Source: a virus
Length of the DNA stretch: 64,000 bases
IMG/VR virus record: IMGVR_UViG_3300025133_000044
Location: 39,524-103,523 of that record
Direction: 5' to 3' (one strand)
Positions 23,255 to 32,700 of this stretch are shown in pieces (within the stretch, counting starts at the first letter, position 1; each line of letters opens with the position of its first letter). The notes below the pieces were generated by a model. The model saw only the letters and a program-made list of their open reading frames with translations, was not told the DNA's origin and searched no databases. Made by a program: the position numbers and the translations under genes.

Positions 23255-25247
23255 CAATAGTTTTCTCCAAAGAATCAATCAGAACTTTAATTTCGTAATT
23301 TTCTTTAAATAATTTAGCTTCTTGTTCATCATAATTAGATTCTACTTCTTCCGAAAGATTATAAAGTGATTTTAAATCAGCGTATCCTTTTAAAGTATTT
23401 CTTGTAGTGCCACTACCCAGTTCTGCGCCGACCATACCAAGCATTGAGCGTCTTCGAGGACCAGACGATTTTCTCTTATCGTGGTCGCGCGGTTTATACC
23501 AACCATGAGATTTAGACGTAGTGGTCTGTCGTCTACCATATTTGTCTCTTTTAGTATATGGCCAATCGTCGCGATTGCCGGGTGCTTTGGCGGCGTCGCC
23601 TGGGTCTTGGCCGGCGCCGGCAAGAAGTGGACCTCCCTCTTCCTCTGGGCCTTCTGGAGCGCCGGGTGCTTCGGCGCCTAATTCTTCAGCGCCTTCTAGT
23701 TCACCTCCCATCTCGGGGCCTGCTCCTTCAAAATCTTCCATGCCCCCAAGGGCGCCGCCCATGCCTCCGCCGGCTGCTGCTGCAGCCTCAGCAACTTGTT
23801 CTAAAGCAAAATCGTGTTTTCTATCATAATATGCTTCATGCTGCATTCTTTGGAACTCCTGTTCACTAATATTCAAAATGTTCTTGGAAACCCAGCGTCG
23901 ACTGAAATATCCTTCACTTGCGGCGTCTGCAGCCTCAAATCTAGCTTTCCAATGTTCAAGCTCTTGCAGTTCTGATATCTTTGAAGGATTATTTAAAGCT
24001 AATTTATAAGACAATAAATCGTTTCCACGATAACCCATTGTGAAAAGGTGTACGATCCCTACTTTTTCAAGTTCTGATACAAGCGATCTTTGCAATCTTT
24101 GAATTGTTCTAGCGAATCTAACATCTTTTTGTGCTAATGTTGCCTTATCTTCTTCAGACCCTTCTCCTCTTGATAAATATGAAGCAGGTATTTTTAATGC
24201 ACTGAAGAGTTTATCCCTTAAATATTTAACATCATCGATAGCGTCAGTATACTTGCCTCCGCCGAGATTTTCTATCTTTGTGTTTGAAGCTTGGCCTCGG
24301 ACTGGAATGTAATAATCTTCTTCAATACTCAATGGGTTATAGCGTAAATCAACTCGGCCACTATTAACGTCGACAATTTGATTTCTTTTCATCTGAGTCA
24401 TAACTTTTTGCATATATTGTTCTACATCTTCTGGTGGTATGTTGCCAACATCGATATAAAATGCCCTACGGTCAGGAGAACGAACGATCCTATATGCCAT
24501 CATAGCATCTTCTAACAAAGTCAATTGGCGCCAAATGCGTCGGGCAGAATCTAAAGCAGAGGTTCCGTACGGAGCAAACTTGTCATTACCTAAAATTCGA
24601 AAATGTGCCATTTGCCAATTTTCTAAAGTTAGGCCGGCAGTGTTCCACTGATACTGTATATAATTGGGGTTCTCTTTATCTTCTCCTTCCATACGTTCAA
24701 TTTCATTTGGAGGTAAGCCAATAGCATTCTTAATTCCCTCATCCTCTTCAATGTCTAGGTAAAGAAAAAAGTCTCCATACTTACACATAGAGCGGGCCCA
24801 ACCATATAAATTAAACTCAATGTTTAGCACATTATAATAGAGAGTTTCCAAAACTGCTTTAATTTCAGCGTTACTACAAATAATATTTAATAGTGGTGTG
24901 TATAATGACGACGTTGTCATCTCATCGGCATAAATATCCAATGAAGAAGCTATTTCCGGTGTGTACTCCATTTGGTCAAAGTCAACATATCTATCTAACC
25001 TATTCTGATTTGAATAGTACTCCATTTGTAGGGCGCCGTAGACATCTTGATACGCAGACATCTTAAACTCTTGACCACTAGACGATCGGATGCGCGACTT
25101 GTATTTATCCAGCTGACGTCTTTTTAATTGTCTGGTATCTTGTCTTCTATATTTGACAAGAGGTCCAGATAATAATTTAGTTAACTGTCGAAAAAGCGGA
25201 TTTTTAGGATTTCTGGGATTGTTTTTCTTTTGATTATTATATGCCAT
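23244..25247 (-). CDS. 20: Portal protein (gp20)
   Basis: A 667-residue portal of the T4 gp20 type (T4: 524 residues). The early section YQDVYGALQMEYYSNQNR, YTPEIASSLDIYADEMTT and a central SPDRRAFYIDVGNIPP / VQYMQKVMT block are typical of this family. Twelve subunits form the DNA channel to which terminase docks and around which the prohead nucleates. The C-terminal extension has a Gly/Ala/Glu/Pro-rich stretch (about residues 490-555) and a basic tail, making it longer than T4 gp20. The gene starts 3 nt after terminase and overlaps the next gene by 11 nt. Confidence 0.95.
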   Translation of the reverse strand: MAYNNQKKNNPRNPKNPLFRQLTKLLSGPLVKYRRQDTRQLKRRQLDKYKSRIRSSSGQEFKMSAYQDVYGALQMEYYSNQNRLDRYVDFDQMEYTPEIASSLDIYADEMTTSSLYTPLLNIICSNAEIKAVLETLYYNVLNIEFNLYGWARSMCKYGDFFLYLDIEEDEGIKNAIGLPPNEIERMEGEDKENPNYIQYQWNTAGLTLENWQMAHFRILGNDKFAPYGTSALDSARRIWRQLTLLEDAMMAYRIVRSPDRRAFYIDVGNIPPEDVEQYMQKVMTQMKRNQIVDVNSGRVDLRYNPLSIEEDYYIPVRGQASNTKIENLGGGKYTDAIDDVKYLRDKLFSALKIPASYLSRGEGSEEDKATLAQKDVRFARTIQRLQRSLVSELEKVGIVHLFTMGYRGNDLLSYKLALNNPSKISELQELEHWKARFEAADAASEGYFSRRWVSKNILNISEQEFQRMQHEAYYDRKHDFALEQVAEAAAAAGGGMGGALGGMEDFEGAGPEMGGELEGAEELGAEAPGAPEGPEEEGGPLLAGAGQDPGDAAKAPGNRDDWPYTKRDKYGRRQTTTSKSHGWYKPRDHDKRKSSGPRRRSMLGMVGAELGSGTTRNTLKGYADLKSLYNLSEEVESNYDEQEAKLFKENYEIKVLIDSLEKTIDET

Positions 25248-25250
25248 ATA

Positions 25251-26834
25251 TTATCCTTTTAACAACCATGTAAATTCTTCATAATCTTTTCTTGTTGATT
25301 CAAGCTTGTTTTCTATCTTGATCTTTTCATATGATACCATACCTGGTATAGCTGTGTTCAATGATCTATTTGTCGTGGATAAAGAAGAAAGAAAAGCTTT
25401 TTGGTAATCAAGATCCCTTTGGTTAATAGAATACGCTGTATCTTTTATCCAACACCCAATTGAACATGCCATCACTAAATCATCATTATGTTTCTTCATG
25501 GCCTGGGGCCTTCCATTATGCCAAATAAAAGTTTTCATCTCATTAAATAATCTCTTTGACTTAACTTTAATTAGTTTATTTCTAACAAACTCTTCCATTT
25601 TGGCTATGACTAATGGCCTGGTTTTTTGTGAAGTAGTAAAACCAGGTATCACACCTGAGACATCAGACATTAAAGGGTCTACATACTCATGAGTTGACTT
25701 TCTAGAAAAATATATATTTGGATATGCGTATTCTTGTAATTTATCTAAAACTGCCCAGCCAACTGTGTTGTTTTCAATAGCGATCATACAATTACCATAT
25801 TCTTTCCCAACCTCATTAAGCATATTGGCGTAAATGTCAGGAGTTGGTTTGCCTTTGTATTCAGCAATTATTTCGTTGGTTTCTAGTTTAAAAATATGAA
25901 ATGTAGAATAGTCTTGACCGTCGCCGCGGGCAACGTCGGCGGCTAGCATGTAGGAATTTTGAGGATTGTATTCTTCCCAAATCCAAAAGTTTCTATCGAA
26001 TCCTGTCTTATATTTCGGCTCACACAATTGTTCCCTAATCCACTCCATATCTTCTGAGTGGAAGACAGTCTCGCCAGACATATTAAAATTACATTCAAGT
26101 TCCTGGGCTATCTGTCTGCGAGACATATTTTTAGTTTCTTTAGCAAACCATTCTTTATCTCGATCGGGATGAACATCCCAGGGCAGAGTCATTAAATTGA
26201 AGTCGTTGGCGCCAGATTCTGCGTCGACGCAAATTTTATGAAACCAATTGCCAACACCGTTTGGAGTTGACAACGCAATGCAACGTCCACCAGTCGACAA
26301 AGTAGGGTATAAACCAGTCCACAATTCGTCCAATCCCTCAACGTGAGCAGCTTCATCTATTACGAGAAAGGAAAGAGCTTCAGAACGACCAGCATCGGAA
26401 CTAGTTGACGAAGCTTTTATTTGTGAACCATTGTATAATTCGAAAGAAGTACGATTGTCAATCACAATATCAGAAATGCGCATCCAATCTGGAAGATGCT
26501 TGTGTATTGACTTTACTTTTTTAACCAGATTTGCCGCTGTTTGAAATTTAGTTGCGATAACTAAAACATTCTTATCGCGATGAAACATCATCAGCCACGC
26601 AACATATGCAGCAGTGATTGTTGAAATACCAAGTTGTCTGGCTTTCAGTATACAGTTAAAGCGGTAATCGTTAAAGTGCTCAATTAATTCTGTTTGATAA
26701 CCATAAGTCTTAAAAGGGATCAAGCCCCTTAAAGGATGAGAAATCTTGGCATAATTGTTAATAAAATATACTGGGTCTTTACCAGACTTAATAATTTCCT
26801 TTACAATCTGCTCTTTCGGGATGTTAAATCCCAT
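25251..26834 (-). CDS. 17: Large terminase subunit (gp17)
   Basis: A 527-residue packaging motor/nuclease (T4 gp17: 610 residues). N-terminal ATPase: Walker A-like KARQLGIST at 64-72, Walker B LSFLVIDE near 154-161, and the coupling motif ALSTPNG near 187-193. C-terminal RNase H-fold nuclease: Asp300 in AADVARGDG, Glu353 in AIENNT, and an Asp in KKHNDDLVMA near 460. It cuts concatemeric DNA and pumps it through the portal. It is preceded by a small protein at the usual position of the small subunit and is followed by the portal gene after 3 nt. Confidence 0.95.
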   Translation of the reverse strand: MGFNIPKEQIVKEIIKSGKDPVYFINNYAKISHPLRGLIPFKTYGYQTELIEHFNDYRFNCILKARQLGISTITAAYVAWLMMFHRDKNVLVIATKFQTAANLVKKVKSIHKHLPDWMRISDIVIDNRTSFELYNGSQIKASSTSSDAGRSEALSFLVIDEAAHVEGLDELWTGLYPTLSTGGRCIALSTPNGVGNWFHKICVDAESGANDFNLMTLPWDVHPDRDKEWFAKETKNMSRRQIAQELECNFNMSGETVFHSEDMEWIREQLCEPKYKTGFDRNFWIWEEYNPQNSYMLAADVARGDGQDYSTFHIFKLETNEIIAEYKGKPTPDIYANMLNEVGKEYGNCMIAIENNTVGWAVLDKLQEYAYPNIYFSRKSTHEYVDPLMSDVSGVIPGFTTSQKTRPLVIAKMEEFVRNKLIKVKSKRLFNEMKTFIWHNGRPQAMKKHNDDLVMACSIGCWIKDTAYSINQRDLDYQKAFLSSLSTTNRSLNTAIPGMVSYEKIKIENKLESTRKDYEEFTWLLKG

Positions 26835-26835
26835 T

Positions 26836-27378
26836 TTATTCTGCTCGGCGAGTCACATTCTTTGGTTTCGCAGACTTTTTGCCCCAGCCGCCTAGCTCAA
26901 GAAAACTTTTAAAATCTTTTTCTAAGTTATCTTCACTTGGCTCTAGTTTATCTTCTGCATCCATACCAGAAATTTTATATGCTTTCGTAGCTACGACAAA
27001 AATAAGATTATTATTTAATTTCTGGACTAGAGCGTCTACTTCTCCTTGAGCTTTAAGCCCAAGTGTATTTCCAGTAATTTGTTTATATTTTTTCTTAAGA
27101 TGTTTTACGATATCTGCCATCGTTTGTTCTAATTCATTTTCGAATTTGGTAGCATAAACATCTCGCAATTTAATTTGCGATTGGTACGTACAAATCATTG
27201 TCGAACCACTGCATCTGACCTTAAAACCATCCATCATTCTGGAATTCAAAAGTGGATTTCCTTCTTCTCTTTTAAGACCGATTTTAATTACTTCGCCATT
27301 TTCATCCAAAGCTCCATCGTAGCTATCGGCCGCGGCTTGGGCGATTCCTTCTATTACTTTAAGTGTTTTTTCTGACAT
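26836..27378 (-). CDS. Protein upstream of terminase, unknown (small-subunit position)
   Basis: A 180-residue protein directly before the large terminase gene with 1 nt between. Residues 1-60 include EGIAQAAADSYDGAL and a KREEGNPLLNSRMMDGFKV segment; I recall similar proteins next to gp17 in marine phages. The T4 small subunit gp16 (164 residues) is in the same place and similar in length, but I see no helix-turn-helix or clear coiled-coil oligomerisation pattern to support it. The start is overlapped 20 nt by the upstream zinc-ribbon gene and has a GGAG ribosome site. Confidence 0.6.
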   Translation of the reverse strand: MSEKTLKVIEGIAQAAADSYDGALDENGEVIKIGLKREEGNPLLNSRMMDGFKVRCSGSTMICTYQSQIKLRDVYATKFENELEQTMADIVKHLKKKYKQITGNTLGLKAQGEVDALVQKLNNNLIFVVATKAYKISGMDAEDKLEPSEDNLEKDFKSFLELGGWGKKSAKPKNVTRRAE

Positions 27379-27754
27379 TCTTTGGTCTCCATCCTTGTAG
27401 CCAGCGATCTTCTCGCCCTTCTACGTATTGTACGTAGCATTTTTCGCAACATTTATGTTTGATAGTGTATATATCGTCATTAATCGTTTTAAGCCTAACC
27501 TCACATACGGGACAATTTAAAATTGCTTCTTTATTAATTAGTTTACGAGATATTAAAATACCGTCTACATTATCAAAATCAGATGTGGTTTCATTAATTT
27601 TTTGCTTTGCGACAAAGGCTTTCAATTGCTCCAAATATTCTTTTTCTTTATCTTTATCCCAAAATTTTGCAGGATTTTGTATAGTATCTTCACCATATTT
27701 TTCTTTTATGGCTCTTTCTAGCCTTGCAATGTAATCAAAATCCTTTTTTTTCAT
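27359..27754 (-). CDS. Zinc-ribbon protein
   Basis: A 131-residue basic protein with a zinc-ribbon-type Cys arrangement: C81-x2-C84 (CPVC) and KCCEKC at 102-106, with about 18 residues between the knuckles. The N-terminal half is a charged helix with many Lys/Glu. The start overlaps the upstream stop as ATGA. Its role is unknown; possibilities include nucleic-acid binding or transcription modulation. Confidence 0.7.
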   Translation of the reverse strand: MKKKDFDYIARLERAIKEKYGEDTIQNPAKFWDKDKEKEYLEQLKAFVAKQKINETTSDFDNVDGILISRKLINKEAILNCPVCEVRLKTINDDIYTIKHKCCEKCYVQYVEGREDRWLQGWRPKNVRKNT

Positions 27755-28209
27755 TTCACCACTTCAACGCTAGCATAAAACACAGCCACAGATAAAACGA
27801 TCCCTAAAGCGACGCCACCAATGACCCACCATTCAGTGTAATCGTCGCTCATCTCTTCTTTTAAGAGAATATTTAAATCATTAATTTGCTGTTCTCTTAG
27901 CGAAAGAGTGCTTTCATGTATTTTCCTTAAAGAGTCATATTCTACTTTAAGCAAATCAAAAGCCAATCTTTTGTTAGCTAAATCCTGTTGAAATTCTTTT
28001 CTAAGCTGTAACTCAATTTCAAATTTTAAATATTTTTGATCTACAACCATTTTTGATGCGGCAATAGGGTCCAACAAGATGCCAGTATACGGTGCTTTCT
28101 CGTTTAAAGAAATAGAAGTAACCTTACCTTCAAGTTCTTCTGCATTTATTTCAAATGGAATTAAAATAATCAAAGCAGATACGAAACATGCTACAATTTT
28201 TTTAAACAT
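27751..28209 (-). CDS. Envelope protein: signal peptide, coiled coil, C-terminal TM
   Basis: A 152-residue protein from ATG at 28209 (MFKKIVACFVSALIILIPF), chosen for AGGTG just upstream. Residues 1-24 form a Sec-type signal peptide; residues about 45-120 form a coiled coil; and residues about 128-148 (WWVIGGVALGIVLSVAVFY) form a C-terminal transmembrane segment. No lipobox Cys is present. This is the layout of a membrane-tethered periplasmic rod, as in unimolecular spanins, but without the lipid anchor. It directly follows a gene for an N-terminally anchored coiled-coil protein, suggesting that the two act together. Spanin function is a hypothesis. Confidence 0.6.
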   Translation of the reverse strand: MFKKIVACFVSALIILIPFEINAEELEGKVTSISLNEKAPYTGILLDPIAASKMVVDQKYLKFEIELQLRKEFQQDLANKRLAFDLLKVEYDSLRKIHESTLSLREQQINDLNILLKEEMSDDYTEWWVIGGVALGIVLSVAVFYASVEVVK

Positions 28210-28213
28210 ATGT

Positions 28214-28618
28214 TCACCTACTATTTTTAAGATATTCTGCACTAAGAATTCTAGCTATTTCTTCTGCCAGTTTATCTGGGCTATCTTTGTTTTCTTCAAG
28301 AATTTCAACAAGCTCTTTTTGTTTTTCTTCTTCGAGTTCTTCTACCTTAATATCATGTTCTTCTTCTATTTTCTCTATTTCTTTTATGTGTTCCGTGAAT
28401 ATCTCAGTTTTTTTCTTATCGGTTTCTTCAGTTGTTTCTTTAATGATTTGTATTTCTTTTTCATAACTTTCCTTTTGCTTGTCAAGCATATCAAACAGTT
28501 TTTTTCTTGAACTCCTGCCAGACATCAATGAGAAAGTTAGTAATACTAGTATAACAGGCCAATACCAATAATGTTTAAGCCAAGCCCAAACTTTTTTCCA
28601 AAAAATTGCTGTAAACAT
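28214..28618 (-). CDS. N-terminally anchored coiled-coil membrane protein
   Basis: A 134-residue protein from ATG at 28618 (MFTAIFWKKVWAWLKHYWYW). A single transmembrane segment (about residues 17-34, WPVILVLLTFSLM) is followed by a Glu/Lys-rich coiled coil of about 80 residues and a C-terminal helical patch DKLAEEIARILSAEY. The layout is like inner-membrane spanins (Rz-type): N-terminal anchor, then a long periplasmic coiled coil. It starts 4 nt after the upstream stop and is 4 nt before the signal-peptide protein. I recall similar proteins in marine phages without a proven role. Confidence 0.65.
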   Translation of the reverse strand: MFTAIFWKKVWAWLKHYWYWPVILVLLTFSLMSGRSSRKKLFDMLDKQKESYEKEIQIIKETTEETDKKKTEIFTEHIKEIEKIEEEHDIKVEELEEEKQKELVEILEENKDSPDKLAEEIARILSAEYLKNSR

Positions 28619-28622
28619 TACT

Positions 28623-29054
28623 TTACTCTCTTGACTTCCATGCACCTTTACCGCTATAGCCACCCTGGGCACGAGTCTGTTGTCTAAGTTCTGCTGTCTT
28701 TCTCGGATCTGGACCGCGGAATGGTGGTTCATCGCCCCCTACAGTTTGAGCTAGGCTTTGCGCTTCGTCCGCAAAGCGCTGCGCATCTTCGGGGGGCACT
28801 AGATCAAATAATTGTCTTAGCACGTCCAGAACTTCGTCAGTTGACTGCCCTCCAGCGGCTAATTGTTCTATCGGATCAAGGGGCTCATCAACTGGGTCCA
28901 TCCCTCCAGGAATAACATCGCCGGGCTTAAGCTTTCCGGTCGTGTCCAGTCCAACCCGGGGCGGTGCGAAAGGTCCAATAAAATCTGCCTCTTTAAGAAC
29001 CTTATTCATCTCTTCTTTGATAATTTGCTTTAATCTAGATTTTGCTATTTTCAT
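28623..29054 (-). CDS. Small protein with capsid-targeting-like N-terminus
   Basis: A 143-residue protein. Its N-terminal helix (MKIAKSRLKQIIKEEMNKVL) ends L20-K21-E22 before A23, matching the T4 prohead-protease cleavage rule. The rest is Pro/Gly/Asp-rich with short helices (EQLAAGGQSTDEVLDVL) and ends with Gln/Arg/Gly-rich residues. In T4, short cleaved N-terminal peptides direct internal proteins into the prohead. Whether this protein is packaged is inference; no enzymatic motif is present. Confidence 0.65.
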   Translation of the reverse strand: MKIAKSRLKQIIKEEMNKVLKEADFIGPFAPPRVGLDTTGKLKPGDVIPGGMDPVDEPLDPIEQLAAGGQSTDEVLDVLRQLFDLVPPEDAQRFADEAQSLAQTVGGDEPPFRGPDPRKTAELRQQTRAQGGYSGKGAWKSRE

Positions 29055-29057
29055 ATT

Positions 29058-29531
29058 TTAAATATCCTTTTTATAATTCGCCTTAGCTCTTGCAAGATCT
29101 TCATCTGCATATGGTGTTCGACCTTGGCCTGAGCCCCTGAAGCGAATTCGGTCACGAAATTCTTTTTTTGGATCCGTTTGCAAGGGCAGTGTTAACTGTC
29201 TAGAGTATTCTTTAATTCGTGTTAAGAAGTCGACGAAGGCCTCGCCTGGCTCTGAAGGAGTTTCCTTCCAATTTTCTAATGGAAAAGTCGCCGTGTACAT
29301 CGGAGAGCCATCGTCCCATGCGCGACTATAATCGATTATTGGCTGGCCGCTTCCCCATCGATGTTTTGAGCTTTTCGGATCTCCAGAATTGAAGCTGAAT
29401 TCTTCAATTGCTTTTTCTATCATATCCCGTGTCATGCCGTCGGACATATCATCAAGTTCTGCTTTGTCATCAGCATCTGAATCCGGGTCGCCAGCTTCGT
29501 TAAGAAACTTTCGAAAATTTTCAAACAACAT
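29058..29531 (-). CDS. Small protein with T4-style capsid-targeting-like peptide
   Basis: A 157-residue protein from ATG at 29531 (MLFENFRKFLNE, then A13-G14). The first 12 residues resemble T4 capsid-targeting peptides (MK-type, ending in Ile/Leu-x-Glu before Ala), and L10-N11-E12/A13 fits the protease rule. The body is acidic and charged with no recognised fold; residues 20-45 are a charged helix, followed by a RFRGSGQGRTPY segment near the C-terminus. An upstream ATG at 29561 would add 10 residues but overlap the preceding gene. Role as an internal head protein is inferred. Confidence 0.65.
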   Translation of the reverse strand: MLFENFRKFLNEAGDPDSDADDKAELDDMSDGMTRDMIEKAIEEFSFNSGDPKSSKHRWGSGQPIIDYSRAWDDGSPMYTATFPLENWKETPSEPGEAFVDFLTRIKEYSRQLTLPLQTDPKKEFRDRIRFRGSGQGRTPYADEDLARAKANYKKDI

Positions 29532-29542
29532 TTTCACAGAAA

Positions 29543-29740
29543 TTAGCTCCCGTGCTTCCACCTAGCCGCAATATCAACTAATGCCTCGGAACCAATATAA
29601 CACAAAGTGACTGCAACCCAGTCCTCGCTTGTCAAAGAACTGCTTGCGACCAAATAAGTTGCAGTGCCCCATGCTAAAAATTTACGAGATATAAATCGGT
29701 TTACGTGTTTATCTAACCATGCTTTTACTCTTGCCATCAT
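29543..29740 (-). CDS. Small membrane protein, holin candidate
   Basis: A 65-residue protein (or 64 from the second ATG at 29737). A basic N-terminus (ARVKAWLDKHVNRFISRKF) precedes a hydrophobic stretch of about 35-40 residues that can form one or two transmembrane segments, ending WKHGS. The octamer ACTATTTA and GGAGG lie just upstream, so it is the first gene of the late sub-cluster after the DNA-repair genes. I recall similar proteins in marine phages; holin activity is only a guess from size and topology. Confidence 0.55.
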   Translation of the reverse strand: MMARVKAWLDKHVNRFISRKFLAWGTATYLVASSSLTSEDWVAVTLCYIGSEALVDIAARWKHGS

Positions 29741-29756
29741 TCTGACCTCCTTTATA

Positions 29757-29764
29757 TAAATAGT
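29757..29764 (-). promoter_or_regulatory. Octamer upstream of small membrane protein
   Basis: ACTATTTA, 16 nt before ATG 29740 with GGAGG between them. Confidence 0.5.
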
Positions 29765-32700
29765 CTATTCATACACATGTGCGTAACCATTTATCTTTTC
29801 AATAAGTAGTTGCTGATCTACAACATCTTTTAAATTATCTAAATGAGATATTAATAATACTGTCTTAAACTGAACCTTGATCATTTCTAGAATTCTAATG
29901 AATCCTTCCATATTCTCAGCATCCAAAGCTGTGCCTGGCTCATCTAAAATAAAAATATCGCCCTTTGGCAGAGTCGTAACATTCAATAAGGCCAAACGAA
30001 TAGCCATGGCAGCAATAGTTTTTTCTGCGCCCGAGCCCATTTCGATCGGGCGGGGCTCATGTTTCGGATGTTTAATTAATATATCTAATTTCTTTTCATC
30101 ATTTTCAAAAAAGACTTCAAATTCAACAATGTTTGTTAAAATTTTAGAAATCTCATCATTAATAACTGGTAATCGTTTTTTAATAACATCATAAGATATA
30201 CCATTAGGATGCATGCATCGCATAAATAAATCAGCAACTGTGAATTCATTTTCAAGGTCATAAAAATCTTGCCTCTGCTTATCAATCTCATTGAATTTCT
30301 GCTCCAAAATTCCATTAGATTTATATAGTTCCATTAAACCCGATTTGGCATTTTTATGTTTATTTTCTAATATTTTCAACTTGGTTGAAAGGTTTTCTTT
30401 CTTCGCTAAGAGATTTTCTAGATTTTCAATTGTCTCTTTGTTCCCTTCGTATTCTTGTTCTTTTGTGTTCAGAACTTTTAAATCTGCTTCAAGACGTAAA
30501 ATCTTTGTTCTGTTTCTTTCATAAGAAAGCTCTAAATTCGTTATTTTGTTCTTTTGCTTATAGTGCTTTTCGAGAATTACTTGATATTTTTCCAAGTATT
30601 CATTAATTTTACTTGGATTTAAATCCTCTATCTTTTTGGCTATTGTTTTTTTACCTAAAGTTAGTTGATTTGTGGCAATTTTAACTCTATTTGTATCCTC
30701 GATGGCCGATCTAGCATCTTTGACAAAAAAGCAGCGGTCACGAAGAGTATATGAACATGGAACGTTCTTTAGGTATTCTATTTTTTTATCATTTGTTATT
30801 TTTTCTTTTTCATACTGCAGAAGATCTTTTTCAATTTGTAGTATTTTCTGTTTATATTTTTCGATAGTTTGTTTTTTATCACCATAAGACGCAACATCGA
30901 AATTGCTAATAAAATTTTCGATCTTCTTAGAAAATTCTTTTTCATTCTTAAGCTCCTCTTGTTTCTTGTGGTTCTCTTCCAAAATGGAAGTTAACTCTTC
31001 CTCGTTTTTCTTAATTTTCTTTTTGATATTTCTAATATCAATTATTTCTGCTGGAATAGAATCAATTTGCTCCCTTGTCGTGTCTAAATCAAGAGACTCA
31101 CAATCAATACTTTGTTCTAATTCATCAAACTTTCTATTTTTTAAAGATAATTCTGTTTCCGATCTCGCTAGATCCGTTCTGGTCTCTTTCAACTCTTGGT
31201 CATAATCTCTATCTGAAAGTCGTCGCAAGACGCCTTTGATATCTGCAGAGTCTTCTTTAATCATTTTAAATTTTCGATCAAAAAGCTCCAAATCTAAAAA
31301 TTTAGCAAGAATTTCCTTTCTTCGAGTCGACCCCTCATTAATAAAGGACAGCGAGTCTAGCTGACTGGCCATGGAAGTCATTAAAAAGTCTTCTACTGTG
31401 CCGAAGACTTTTCTAATGTTTTTATCAGTCTCCATGCGAGTTACGCCATTAAGAGAGTGCGTCACTTTAATCGCATTGTCCGTTACAGTAAATTCAACAT
31501 CTGTTTTCGCTTCTAAGGTTTCTTTGCCTTTTAATTTTTTCTTGTATTTGGCGCTGGTCCTTTCAATTTTATAAGTCTTTGGCCCAATATCAATTTCAAT
31601 GTAGCCTCGACAAGTTTCTTTATCTTGATTTATTAAATTAATCGTTTTACGATTATTTTTAGAAGTCGTGTTGTAAATTGTGTATAGTAAACTGTCAATA
31701 ATGCTTGATTTTCCAGAAAAATTCTTTCCTAGAACGCCAACAATTCCATTTAAGCCACTAAAATCAATTGTGTTAGCTTCTCCATAGTTAAACAAGTTAT
31801 CCCATTCTAACTTCTTCAATTTCCAATTTATATTGCGGTGCACATCCTCTTCGCGCTCGGCGACAGCATTGTATTTTTTATTTAATTCATATATTTTTTT
31901 AAGGATATCTTCTTCCGGCTGGAAATCGGCTAAATATTCAGAAACCAACTCTTCTTGTACGGCCAAATCTCTTAAATCTTCTTGTTTAAGAGAGTTAGTA
32001 AACTCTTCAATATTTCTTCTTTCGCCAGCTGCTCTATTTAAATAAGTTACAGCTTCTGGCTTAAAGCGAGCTTTAGCAACATCAACTGCTCGTCGAACAA
32101 CATCCAGTGGTAAATTATTTTCGGAAATCAAACGCAGGCGAGCACTTTTTTGAATTTCAAGTTTGTTCGGAAGTCTGCCTTTGGGTGTCAACTTGATAGT
32201 GATAAAAGGCTTGGGATTCTTTAGTTTTATATGACTGCAAGTAAAAGCGTCTTTATCGACGATATCCCATATTAAAACTCCCTTGTCGTTAGTTTCCCCG
32301 TGGTTCTGTTGTACCGTGGATCCCGGATAACGTACTTTTCCCTTTTTGTCAAGGGTTTGATTGGTCTTGTGTATATCTCCAAGAAAAGCATAGTCAAAAT
32401 TATTAAAAATACCAATATCATTCTCACCTCTCTCCATTTTCCAACCAGTATCGGTAGTTACTCCGCTAATAGAGCCATGGTACAAAGCAATATTAATTCT
32501 ACTTGTGTCGGATGAACTTTGCCAGTTATCTGTATCAAAAACTGATAAAACGTTAATAGTAAATTTATCATCTAATATTGTTTCTCCCGAATTCTTTAAT
32601 AAATATAAGTCTGGATGGTTTAACGCTTCCACAATAGGTGTTAAAGCATCTTGTCTGCTTGAATTTCTTAAATTTCCATCATGGTTTCCTAAAATTACAT

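Noticed and set aside
26836-27378. Calling this gene the small terminase subunit
   Set aside because: Position and length fit gp16, but no helix-turn-helix or oligomer coiled coil is evident, so the function is left open.
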